Below are positions 33,383 through 41,111 of a DNA stretch of 64,000 bases, one piece after another. Location: NCBI RefSeq assembly GCF_009183815.1, contig NZ_WEHX01000003.1, forward strand, positions 1 through 64,000, given 5' to 3'. Position 1 is the stretch's first letter. Each line of letters begins with the position of its first letter. The notes under the pieces were generated by a model. It did not search any database, was not told where the DNA came from, and saw only the letters and a list, made by a program, of their open reading frames with translations. Both the position numbers and the translations under genes were made by a program. The DNA comes from Sutterella seckii. GTDB taxonomy: Bacteria; Pseudomonadota; Gammaproteobacteria; Burkholderiales; Burkholderiaceae_F.

Positions 33383-34219
33383 ATGCAGTTCACCAGGCTT
33401 TTTGCTTCCCTCGCTCTTTCCGCCGGCATCGCTGTCGGTCTTGCCGGCTGCGGCGACAAGGGCGCTCCCGCCCAGACGAAGGCGGACGCTGCTCCGCAGA
33501 CGGTTACGCTCAAGGTGGGCGTTTCTCCGGTTCCGCACGCCGACATCATCAACTTTGTCGCGCCTCAGCTTGAAAAGGAAGGCGTCAAGGTGAAGGTGAT
33601 CGAGTTCAACGACTACGTGCAGCCGAATCTCGCGCTTGCCGAGAAGGAGCTCGACGCCAACTTCTTCCAGCACAAGCCCTACCTCGACACGTTCGCGAAG
33701 GAGCATAAGCTTTCGCTCGCCGTTCTCTGCGCGGTGCACATTGAACCGATGGGCGTTTATTCGAAGACCGTGAAGAACATTGCCGATACGCCCGAAGGCG
33801 CCAAGGTCGGCATTCCGAACGATCCGACGAACGGCGGCCGCGCGCTGAAGGTGCTTGAATCCGCGGGCCTCATCAAGGTTCGTCCGGAAGCGGGCGTGCT
33901 CGCCACGAAGAACGACATCACCGATAATCCGAAGAAGCTCGACTTCGTTGAAGTTGAAGCCGCGCAGCTCCCGCGCGCGCTCGACGACGTTGCGCTTGCC
34001 GTCATCAATTCCAACTTCGCGCTTTCTGCGAACCTCAATCCCGTGAAGGATGCGATCGCGATCGAAGCGAAGGATTCGCCCTACGCCAACATCGTTGCGA
34101 TCCGCGCGGGCGACGAGAACCGCCCCGAGCTTCAGAAGCTCAAGGCCGTTCTTGCCACGCCTGAACTCAAGAAGTTCCTCGAGGACAAGTATCAGGGCGC
34201 TGTGGTTCCGGCCTTCTGA
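33383..34219 (+). CDS. MetQ/NlpA-family substrate-binding lipoprotein
   Basis: A 278-residue substrate-binding lipoprotein of the MetQ (NlpA) family, which delivers methionine or derivatives to MetN-MetI ABC importers. Signal MQFTRLFASLALSAG leads to lipobox LAGC (Cys23). Family blocks are LKVGVSPVPHADI, YVQPNLALAEKELDANFFQH, VHIEPMGVYS and NDPTNGGRAL. ATG 33383 is chosen because AAGGA lies 7 bases upstream; a further in-frame ATG at 33359 lacks this and spoils the signal. No metN or metI gene is adjacent, so it may serve an ABC transporter encoded elsewhere. Confidence 0.9.
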   Translation: MQFTRLFASLALSAGIAVGLAGCGDKGAPAQTKADAAPQTVTLKVGVSPVPHADIINFVAPQLEKEGVKVKVIEFNDYVQPNLALAEKELDANFFQHKPYLDTFAKEHKLSLAVLCAVHIEPMGVYSKTVKNIADTPEGAKVGIPNDPTNGGRALKVLESAGLIKVRPEAGVLATKNDITDNPKKLDFVEVEAAQLPRALDDVALAVINSNFALSANLNPVKDAIAIEAKDSPYANIVAIRAGDENRPELQKLKAVLATPELKKFLEDKYQGAVVPAF

Positions 34220-34294
34220 TCAACGCGAAGTGAAGTCCGCTGATGCTTGAGAAGCGAAAACGCATCTCAAGCGTCAGGTTGGGGAAATATCATG

Positions 34295-34336
34295 AAAAAA
34301 CCGGCTGATTCCTGATCGGGAACCGCCGGTTTTTTC
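34295..34336. terminator. Bidirectional intrinsic terminator
   Basis: AAAAAACCGGC/GCCGGTTTTTT, between convergent metQ-like and aldo/keto reductase genes. Confidence 0.85.
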
Positions 34337-34361
34337 TTATGCGCCTCTCAGGGATGCGCGA

Positions 34362-35237
34362 TCAGAAGGTCACGGTATCGGGGTGAAGTCCCGAGAAGGC
34401 CGTCTGAGGCATGAGCGTGAGTTCATCGCGCTCTTCAGGCGTGAGCTGGAATCCGAAAATGTCGAGATCTTCCTTCTGGTGGTGGAAGTCCGTGGCCTTC
34501 GGAATCGGGGCAATGCCGAGCTCGAGGCACCAGCGAAGCGCAACCTGCGCAGGCGTGACGCCGTGGGCGGCGGCAATTTTCTCGAGCGTCGGGTGACGCA
34601 GGAGCGTGCCGCGGCCGAGCGGGCTCCAGGCCTGAACAAGGATGCCGTGATCCATGCAGAAGCGCAGCGCCGCGCGCTGCGGATAGCCGGGGTGAATTTC
34701 AAGCTGATTCACCATGGGCTTCACCTTCGCGCGGGCGAGAAGCGGCACGAGGTGGTGCGGGAGGAAGTTGGAGACGCCGATGGCGCGGACGGCTCCCGCC
34801 TTGTAGATCTTTTCAAAAGCGCGCCAGGTGCCTGCGTTCTGCGCCTGCCAGACCATGGGCTCGCCCTGGGCGGCCGGCCAGTGAATGAGGAGCAGATCGA
34901 GGTAGTCGACCTGAAGCTGCTCGAGAATCATCGCGTAGGCATCCTCCGCGCTCTCGAAGGAGCGGTGCGACGCCCAGATCTTGCTCGTCAGGAAGAATTC
35001 CGAGCGGGGAATGCCGGATTCGCGGATGACGTCGCCGATCAGCGCGGCGTTGTTGTAGATCTGCGCCGTATCAAAGTGGCGGTAGCCGAGCTGGATCGCC
35101 GTCTGAATGGTGCTCTGGAAGTGCTCGTTGATGGGGATCTGCCACGTGCCGAAACCGATCGTAGGCATTTCTACGCCGTTGGCAAGCTTCACGGTCTGCT
35201 TCAGAGGTTCAATGACTGTTTTCTTTTTTGTCGTCAC
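34362..35237 (-). CDS. Aldo/keto reductase
   Basis: A 291-residue NADPH-dependent TIM-barrel reductase. The catalytic tetrad is visible: Asp56 and Tyr61 in FDTAQIYNN, Lys86 in SKIWAS, and His119 in IHWP. The NADP-binding end shows IGVSNF, NQLEIHPGYPQ and the late IPKATD. It resembles 2,5-diketogluconate reductase/morphine-reductase-like AKR5 members, but the substrate is unknown. It stands alone between a terminator and a promoter region of about 260 bases. Confidence 0.9.
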   Translation of the reverse strand: MTTKKKTVIEPLKQTVKLANGVEMPTIGFGTWQIPINEHFQSTIQTAIQLGYRHFDTAQIYNNAALIGDVIRESGIPRSEFFLTSKIWASHRSFESAEDAYAMILEQLQVDYLDLLLIHWPAAQGEPMVWQAQNAGTWRAFEKIYKAGAVRAIGVSNFLPHHLVPLLARAKVKPMVNQLEIHPGYPQRAALRFCMDHGILVQAWSPLGRGTLLRHPTLEKIAAAHGVTPAQVALRWCLELGIAPIPKATDFHHQKEDLDIFGFQLTPEERDELTLMPQTAFSGLHPDTVTF

Positions 35238-35501
35238 GATGTTCTTTGTCTCAATGGGGCGGGAGGCACCGGCAGGCCGGGCGAAAGCGCTTGTGGGGTA
35301 ATGTCTGAATGAATGGTACCCGAGGAACCACGGATTTTATTTGATTTAAGAGAAGCGCCGATAAAAAATTTAGCGATCAGACTGCGGTTGGCCATAGACA
35401 AAGAGTGGGAAGTTGTGATTGTCATTTCAGGATTCGATTCCCGCCGGTAGAATCGACGAAGTCCTTCCAATTCGTCAGCATGGCTAAGCCTTCAGGGACA
35501 C

Positions 35502-36668
35502 ATGACCCAACTTGATTCTGAAATCATTACCTGGCTCTTCATTGCCTTTGCCGGAGCGGCTTTCGGCGTTCTGGCTCTCCACAGGGTCTTCTCGAAAAAG
35601 GATCTTCCGGGGAAGCGCCGTTCGGAAGGCGCTCCTTCCGAAGCCTCGCCGCGGCGGGAGCGCATTTCGTCCCGCCGGGAGAGTCGGGGGCTCCCGAAAG
35701 TGGAGGTCCCGCCTCCGCCTCAGAAGCCTGAAATCCTGGGTCCCGGACGGCCCACGCTTTTTGCCTTCTGCGCTGAAGGTTCTGAGAAGCCCGTTGCTCT
35801 CCTCCAGAGAGCCGATCGGTTTGACGACATGACCTCGTTCGAGGGAGCGGAAGTGAAGCCAGAGGGAAAAGCGCTTCTTCTGATCAAGGACCGGCTCGGC
35901 GCTCTTGCGCACGAACCCGATGACGAACTTGCAGACCGCACCTGGATGATCGCAGTTCCTGCTGAGAATTCCGGCAAAAAGGATGCTGCAGCGGGGAATC
36001 TGAAGCTGCTCGCGTTCGACGAAAAGGGATGCCCGATGGGCGGGGCAGCGCCGATCAGAGACCTCTCGGCAGAAGCGTTTGCTCAGGAATTGAAGAGCCT
36101 TCTCCCCAGGGAGGACGCAGGCGTCGCTTCCCTTCAGAAGCTCCTGAAGGAAGAAGCGGAACTGCTTCAGGAACTTCTTGATGCGCGCAAATGCGGGGAA
36201 AGCGAAGGCGCTGAGGATGAAAAGCTTCTTCAGCTCCTTGCGGCAGTCCCGTCGATCTCGCCCGGGGGCTGGAGAGATTCTTCCCGTACGCTCGATGCCG
36301 TCCTTCATGACGTGCGCGAGGCGGTTGAAGAGAGCGACAGGGCGCTGGCTGGCGAAAAGGCTGAATCGACGGATGATCGGCAGGCCGCGCGCGCTCTGAT
36401 TCTCGACCATCTTCTTTTGATGCTTCTTCTCACGCGCACGATTCACTCGGGCGACTATCTCCCGGGCATGCGCGCCTCCGCCGAGGCGGTCCGCCGCGCC
36501 GTTCTCTGGGAAGCGAGAAAGGCATCGTCCTCCCGGACAGAAGCGCTTCTCTCGAATCTGAGGCGCGCCGAAGCGCTCATCGACGAGCGCGTGCTCGCAG
36601 CCGGCCGGAAGCCGAGAACGCTCGTGCGGGTTTCCGACGACGGCAGGATTGCATTCGGCTGCGTCTGA
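35502..36668 (+). CDS. Hypothetical protein with N-terminal membrane anchor
   Basis: A 388-residue protein of unknown function. The first 30 residues contain one hydrophobic segment (ITWLFIAFAGAAFGVLALH) followed by a basic stretch, a proline-rich linker (VEVPPPPQKP) near 70 and then a mixed alpha/beta or helical region rich in glutamate. A hydrophobic stretch ALILDHLLLMLLLTRTIHSG near 300 may be a second, internal hydrophobic helix. The topology resembles ZipA-like or LapA-like anchors, but no recognisable domain is seen. It ends before a strong bidirectional terminator and is transcribed alone. Confidence 0.7.
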   Translation: MTQLDSEIITWLFIAFAGAAFGVLALHRVFSKKDLPGKRRSEGAPSEASPRRERISSRRESRGLPKVEVPPPPQKPEILGPGRPTLFAFCAEGSEKPVALLQRADRFDDMTSFEGAEVKPEGKALLLIKDRLGALAHEPDDELADRTWMIAVPAENSGKKDAAAGNLKLLAFDEKGCPMGGAAPIRDLSAEAFAQELKSLLPREDAGVASLQKLLKEEAELLQELLDARKCGESEGAEDEKLLQLLAAVPSISPGGWRDSSRTLDAVLHDVREAVEESDRALAGEKAESTDDRQAARALILDHLLLMLLLTRTIHSGDYLPGMRASAEAVRRAVLWEARKASSSRTEALLSNLRRAEALIDERVLAAGRKPRTLVRVSDDGRIAFGCV

Positions 36669-36689
36669 ACCGAAAAACTCGGAAAAAAG

Positions 36690-36728
36690 AAAACCCGCAC
36701 GAGGATTTGCGTCCCCTGCGGGTTTTTC
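36690..36728. terminator. Bidirectional intrinsic terminator
   Basis: Arms AAACCCGCA/TGCGGGTTT with U-runs at both ends, between convergent genes. Confidence 0.85.
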
Positions 36729-36748
36729 ATAAAGAGGCGTTCGTTTTA

Positions 36749-38365
36749 TCAGGCGCCCTGGCGCTCAAAAACGAATTCGCCGTTCATCATGGTGGCGTCG
36801 ACCTTCGTCTCGCGGAGCTTCAGGGGATCCATCTCAAAGATGTTCTTCGAGAGCACCACGAGGTCGGCGTAGTAGCCGGGGAGAAGACGGCCCTTCACCT
36901 TTTCCTCGAAGCTCGCGTAGGCGCCTTCAATCGTGTAGGCGTCGACGGCGTCGTAGATGTCGACGCATTCTTCAGGATGGAAGCCTCCTTCGGGAGTTCC
37001 GTCGAGGCGGCGGCGGTTGACGGCGCAGTAGAGGTTGTCGATCGGGTTCATGTCTTCGATCGGGGAGTCCGTGCCGAAGGACATGTGAACGCCGAGCTTC
37101 TTCAGCGTTCCGAAGGCGTAGGACGTGGCGGCGAGATCCTTCCCGACGCGGTCCTCGACGATCTTCGTGTCGTAGTGAAGGAAGATCGGCTGCACGAGGG
37201 CGAGGATGTCGTTCTTCGTGAAGCGCTCGAGGAGCGGCCGGTCGGTGATCTGGATGTGAATGACGCCGTGGCGGAGGGGATTTTCACCCGAGAGCGTCGC
37301 GTCGTAGGCGTCAAGGATTCTTTCAATCGCGCCGTCGCCGATCGCGTGCGTCACGACGCCGCAGTTGTGGTCGGCAGCCACATTCACGAATTCGCTGATC
37401 TCTTCGGGCGTCATCGTCGGGATGCCGACCGTCGAGGGATCGTCGTGATAGGGCCTGCGCATGAAGGCCGTGCGGGCGCCGAGGCTTCCGTCGACGAAGA
37501 GCTTCAGGGGGCCGAAGCGGTGGAAGGCGTTGCCCGAACCCATGACGTGGCCGGCGGCGAGGAAGCGCTTGTAGTCCTCCATGCTCGACTGGAAGCTCGA
37601 CTGATGCCAGACGCGCACGAGCGGGTGATCCGCCATCACGCGGTTGTAGGCTTCAATCACCGTTTCCCAGGTGCCGCCGCGGACGTCGCAGGTGTGAACC
37701 GATGTGACGCCGCATTCGGCTGCATGGCGCATGGCCGTGCGGATGAGCGCCACGTCTTCATCGGCCGTGCGGTTTCTGAAGAGCATGAGAAGAGGCGTTC
37801 TGGCGTTTTCCGTGAAGATGCCGTTGAGGCGTCCGTTCGCGTCGCGCTCGATCGAGCCGCCTTCGGGCGCAACGATCGATTCGTCGACGCCGGCGCGCGC
37901 GAGCGCGGCGGAATTAGCCGTAAGCATATGACCGCAGGCGCGCTCGAAAACGAGCGGATATTCCGTCGTGATGGCGTCGAGGTCGTCCCTCGTGAGCATT
38001 CTCGGCTCGTCCGTGAAGTAGTCCTGGTTCCAGCCCATGCCGTGAAGAACGGTGCCGGGAGCGGGCTTCCTTTCCTCGATGTATTCGCGCGTGATGCGCT
38101 TCACGTCGGCAATGCTCTTCGCGTTCTGCAGGCGCACGTCGGAGAGCATCACGCCCGTGTTGAGGAGGTGCTGGTGCGAATCGATGAAGCCCGGAACGAT
38201 GGTTTTGCCCTGGGCATCCCAGACCTTGACGTCGGCGGGGGCCTCTTCTCTCAGAGCAGCTTCGCTCCCGACGGCGCGGATGATGCCGTCCTCGATGAGG
38301 AGAGCCTCTTCAAAATGACCGCGCCTCACGTAGGCGTGCGCGTTGCGGATAAGCATTGAAGACAT
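36749..38365 (-). CDS. Amidohydrolase of the YtcJ type
   Basis: A 538-residue amidohydrolase-superfamily protein of the YtcJ-like/amidohydrolase_3 group. It opens MSSMLIRNAHAYVRRGHFEE, has the first metal motif GFIDSHQHLLNTG, later IHIQITDRP, and GTDSPIEDMNPI near the C terminus, plus the terminal KGRLLPGYYADLVVL common to imidazolonepropionase-type barrels. Substrate is unknown; relatives include N-substituted formamide deformylase. It lies 103 bases downstream of the APC permease on the same strand and so may be co-transcribed under the lysine-type riboswitch, hinting at an amino-acid-derived amide as substrate. Confidence 0.85.
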   Translation of the reverse strand: MSSMLIRNAHAYVRRGHFEEALLIEDGIIRAVGSEAALREEAPADVKVWDAQGKTIVPGFIDSHQHLLNTGVMLSDVRLQNAKSIADVKRITREYIEERKPAPGTVLHGMGWNQDYFTDEPRMLTRDDLDAITTEYPLVFERACGHMLTANSAALARAGVDESIVAPEGGSIERDANGRLNGIFTENARTPLLMLFRNRTADEDVALIRTAMRHAAECGVTSVHTCDVRGGTWETVIEAYNRVMADHPLVRVWHQSSFQSSMEDYKRFLAAGHVMGSGNAFHRFGPLKLFVDGSLGARTAFMRRPYHDDPSTVGIPTMTPEEISEFVNVAADHNCGVVTHAIGDGAIERILDAYDATLSGENPLRHGVIHIQITDRPLLERFTKNDILALVQPIFLHYDTKIVEDRVGKDLAATSYAFGTLKKLGVHMSFGTDSPIEDMNPIDNLYCAVNRRRLDGTPEGGFHPEECVDIYDAVDAYTIEGAYASFEEKVKGRLLPGYYADLVVLSKNIFEMDPLKLRETKVDATMMNGEFVFERQGA

Positions 38366-38468
38366 GATTTCGGAAATCCTTCAGGGGATTTTTTAAGGGA
38401 AACGGTTTCTTGTGCCGGAAAGCTTCAGAGCGCCGGGGATCCTGCGCTCTGAAGGTGTAAGAGAGGTT

Positions 38469-39866
38469 TTAATCCTTTTTGCCCGTCGCTGCTTCGTGGC
38501 TTCTGCGGAAAAGAATTTCGTAGATGCCGAGGCCGAGGATCGGAACGATCAGACCGAGGGCGGCCGTCACCGGATCCTGCCAGATGGTGTTGATGATGAG
38601 CGCGAGCATGAAGATCAGCACGAGGATGATCGAGAACGGATAGAGCCAGACCTTGTAGGGGCGCTCCATCGTCGGGTACTTGCGGCGCAGCACGATCACG
38701 GAGAGGAAGGTCATGCCGTGGAAGATGAGGCCGCAGATCGCTACGAGGCTCGTGAGTTCGGAGAGCGAGCGCGAGCAGACGAGGATCATCGCCATCACCA
38801 TGGAGGCGAGCTGCGCGTTGATCGGCGTGCGGTAGGTCGGGTGGAGCTTGGCGAGGCTCTTGAAGAGCGCGCCGTCGCGGGCCATCGCGTAGTACATGCG
38901 CGGGAAGACCATGATGCAGCCGTTGAGCGAATTGAAGATGGCGAGCATCATCGCCGTGCCGACGATCGCCATGCCGGTGACGCCGAAGAGCGTCTCGGCG
39001 GCAGCCGTGCCGAGGTAGAAGTTGCCGTTCTTCACCATTTCAAGAATGGTGTCGTAGGGAAGCACGCGGTAGACGGAGTAGTTGAAGACCACATAGAGAA
39101 CGGCGACGCCCACGATCGAAAGAATGAGGGCGAGCGGGAGGTTTCTCTTCGGGTTCTTCATTTCCTCGGCGACGGTGTTGAGGTTCGTCCACCCTTCATA
39201 GGCCCAGAGGGTCGCGAGGACGGCGAAGGCCATCATCGAGAGGATCGACGAGAGGGACGGGGCTTCAGCCGGGAAGTGGAAGAGGTCGGGCGACTCCTGA
39301 CCCATGAAGAGGCCGCAGCCGATGATGAGGAGAATCGGCAGGAGCTTCAGAACCATGAAGACGTTTTGCACCATGGAGCCCAGCTTGATGCCGCGCATGT
39401 TGACGAGGGAGAGCACCACGATCGACACGAGGGCGATCGCCTTCTGCACCATGTCGTCGAGCGGATACATGCTCGAAATCGCCGCTGCAAAGGCGAGCGC
39501 GAGCGCGGAAATGGAGCCCGAGGACGAGAGGAAGAAGTTCGTGATGCCGCACATGAAGGCGACGCGCTCGCCGTAGGCTTCGCGCAGGTACACGTAGTAG
39601 CCGCCGGCCTTCGGCATCATGGCGCCGAGTTCGGCAAAGCAGATGCCCGAAAGGAGCGTGATGAGGCCGCCGATTGCCCAGACGAGGAGCGCAAGGCCGA
39701 GATTGTCGCCGGCGCGCTGAAGCACGATGCCGCCGATGTAGAAGATGCCGGAGCCGACCATGATGCCGGCAAGAACGGATATGCCGCCGAAAAGGCCGAC
39801 TTCGCGCTTCATGCCGACCTGCTGAGAAGTGGATGCGGATTCCGGAGCAGGTGTTGGTGTAGTCAT
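38469..39866 (-). CDS. APC-superfamily amino-acid permease
   Basis: A 465-residue permease with 12 predicted membrane segments. The first helix holds the family signature LAGIMVGSGIFYIGGIV; ELGAMMPKAGGYYVYLREAYG is the conserved second-to-third-helix block, and TLWAYEGWTNLN is the sixth-helix region. The branch resembles basic amino-acid/polyamine and SLC7-type carriers. ATG 39866 has only a weak ribosome site. A 290-base leader upstream contains a probable lysine riboswitch and a terminator stem, which suggests lysine or a related basic amino acid as substrate or signal. It is followed by an amidohydrolase gene. Confidence 0.88.
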   Translation of the reverse strand: MTTPTPAPESASTSQQVGMKREVGLFGGISVLAGIMVGSGIFYIGGIVLQRAGDNLGLALLVWAIGGLITLLSGICFAELGAMMPKAGGYYVYLREAYGERVAFMCGITNFFLSSSGSISALALAFAAAISSMYPLDDMVQKAIALVSIVVLSLVNMRGIKLGSMVQNVFMVLKLLPILLIIGCGLFMGQESPDLFHFPAEAPSLSSILSMMAFAVLATLWAYEGWTNLNTVAEEMKNPKRNLPLALILSIVGVAVLYVVFNYSVYRVLPYDTILEMVKNGNFYLGTAAAETLFGVTGMAIVGTAMMLAIFNSLNGCIMVFPRMYYAMARDGALFKSLAKLHPTYRTPINAQLASMVMAMILVCSRSLSELTSLVAICGLIFHGMTFLSVIVLRRKYPTMERPYKVWLYPFSIILVLIFMLALIINTIWQDPVTAALGLIVPILGLGIYEILFRRSHEAATGKKD

Positions 39867-39913
39867 TTTTATTCTTGAGAACTGAAGGGAAATTTGGGGG
39901 AGAAAGCGCGCAA

Positions 39914-39956
39914 ACGAAAAGAGCCGCACCGCTCATGCATTCAGCGGGTGCAGCTC
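39914..39956 (-). terminator. Leader terminator of the permease operon
   Basis: On the minus strand GAGCTGCACCCGCT pairs with AGCGGTGCGGCTC and is followed by TTTTCG, about 50 bases upstream of the permease start. It is a candidate attenuator controlled by the riboswitch 200 bases upstream. Confidence 0.65.
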
Positions 39957-40155
39957 CGAGAAAATTTCGTTGATGTGCGCTGGGGGCCTCTCCGCGACCC
40001 TCTTTCCGGCGCCTCTTCAGTCTTGCCTCACGTGCGGGATGCGCTTCTTTGGGGACGTCTCCTTCCCTGCGGGAATGCGCTCACGATCGGAAAGTGAAGA
40101 GCGCTTGAAAAGGAGGAGAAGCTCGAAGTGACGAAAAATGTCAAAGCATCGCCGC

Positions 40156-40330
40156 CGATAGCGCCTCCGGAAGGCCTGAAGGGTCTTCCAGGAGTCGCCG
40201 GCGTTTTCCGCCGGCGCCCAACCTGAAGCAGACATGCCTGTCTGCTGGTTTCGGCAGCTTGGCCTCCGGATCGCTCTCAAACGGGTGCCCCCATTGAGCG
40301 GCCATCATCCGCGCTGCGCCTCTATTCGAC
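40156..40330 (-). ncRNA. Probable lysine riboswitch (L-box)
   Basis: On the minus strand P1 would pair CGAATAG with CTATCG. Inside are ATAGAGGCGC, CTGCCGAAAC, a P3 hairpin AGCAGACA-GGCA-TGTCTGCT, a P4 hairpin with arms GCCGGCG/CGCCGGC, a P5 hairpin GGAAG/CTTCC and the closing GGAGGCGCTATCG. The order and the phrases AUAGAGG, GCCGAA and GGAGG-GCUAUC match lysC leaders of the L-box family, and the span of about 175 bases is usual. It precedes an amino-acid permease gene. Confidence 0.7.
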
Positions 40331-40450
40331 TGTGGTGAAGCGAACTTTGACACGCCTTCGCCCGGGCTGTCCAATGAGCGGCCCGGGAAAAAGCGCTTCT
40401 CTTGCGGATTCGGCGGAGGAAATAGGCGAAAGTGATTAGCGAGGGGCGCC

Positions 40451-40948
40451 TCAGCGCCGGTCGCCGCGGGGCCTTCTCGTGCCGGTCGTGCGCGATGTCG
40501 TTCCGAAGCGGCCGTTGAGCTGGAGGAACGCTGAAATGAGAATGGCGAAGACGCCGAAGATGATGGGCGCCTCGTCTCCAGAATCCGCGCCGGCGACGAT
40601 CCCGATGAGGCCGAACATCGCAAAGGCGGTGGACACAAACTTGAGCGCGGGGTCGACCTTTGCCTTTCTTGCCGGAAGCGCCGCAGGTGATTGAGTGGCG
40701 CCGCGGCTCGCCTCCTCCATGCGCGCGAGCGCCTTCCTGCGGCTCTCATCCTCTCCGGAAGTCCCGGGAATATGAAGGGTTTTGAGGAGGCTTTTGAGCG
40801 AGGGCGCTGACTTTTCCGGCACTTCCGTTCCGCCCATGAAGTCCTCGGGTTCAAGAGGCTTCAGCGAGCCGGTTCCCCGCTTCTGCAGAGACTCAATGTA
40901 GCGGACGTAGTCGCCGTCGGGCGGTTCAAGATTGAGCGGATCGGTCAT
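40451..40948 (-). CDS. Small membrane protein, unknown
   Basis: A 165-residue protein with two hydrophobic segments near residues 104-121 (FVSTAFAMFGLIGIVAGA) and 127-143, preceded by a charged N-terminal half containing LKPLEPEDFMGG and followed by a basic arginine-rich tail. No family recognised. A competing larger frame in another phase (40141-40854) overlaps it and the lysine-type riboswitch, and its product looks random, so I prefer this one. It ends before the leader of the permease operon on the same strand. Confidence 0.65.
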   Translation of the reverse strand: MTDPLNLEPPDGDYVRYIESLQKRGTGSLKPLEPEDFMGGTEVPEKSAPSLKSLLKTLHIPGTSGEDESRRKALARMEEASRGATQSPAALPARKAKVDPALKFVSTAFAMFGLIGIVAGADSGDEAPIIFGVFAILISAFLQLNGRFGTTSRTTGTRRPRGDRR

Positions 40949-41030
40949 CGGGGAGCTGAGAAAGAGAAAAGGCTCTTGCGGGGAAGCGCCGGAAGAAAAC
41001 TCTAAGGAAAAGAATAGCCCAAAAGAAAGA

Positions 41031-41066
41031 TGAAAAAACGCCTGCGGAGACGGTTCCGCAGGCGTT
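41031..41066 (-). terminator. Terminator of the P-type ATPase gene
   Basis: Minus-strand stem AACGCCTGCGG/CCGCAGGCGTT followed by TTTT. Confidence 0.82.
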
Positions 41067-41111
41067 CAGGAAGGAATATTTCGAAACGGATTGTTGAGCG
41101 CTTGACCGGCT

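Noticed and set aside
35425-35460. tRNA T-arm-like GGATTCGATTCCCG
   Set aside because: No D or anticodon arm upstream and no acceptor pairing; also no integrase near that would suggest an att site.
36707-39878. Two long plus-strand frames of about 490-550 codons
   Set aside because: Antisense to the amidohydrolase and APC permease; no family features.
40141-40854. 238-codon minus-strand frame overlapping 40451-40948
   Set aside because: Its product is low-complexity and it would cover the lysine-type riboswitch; the other frame gives a sensible membrane protein.
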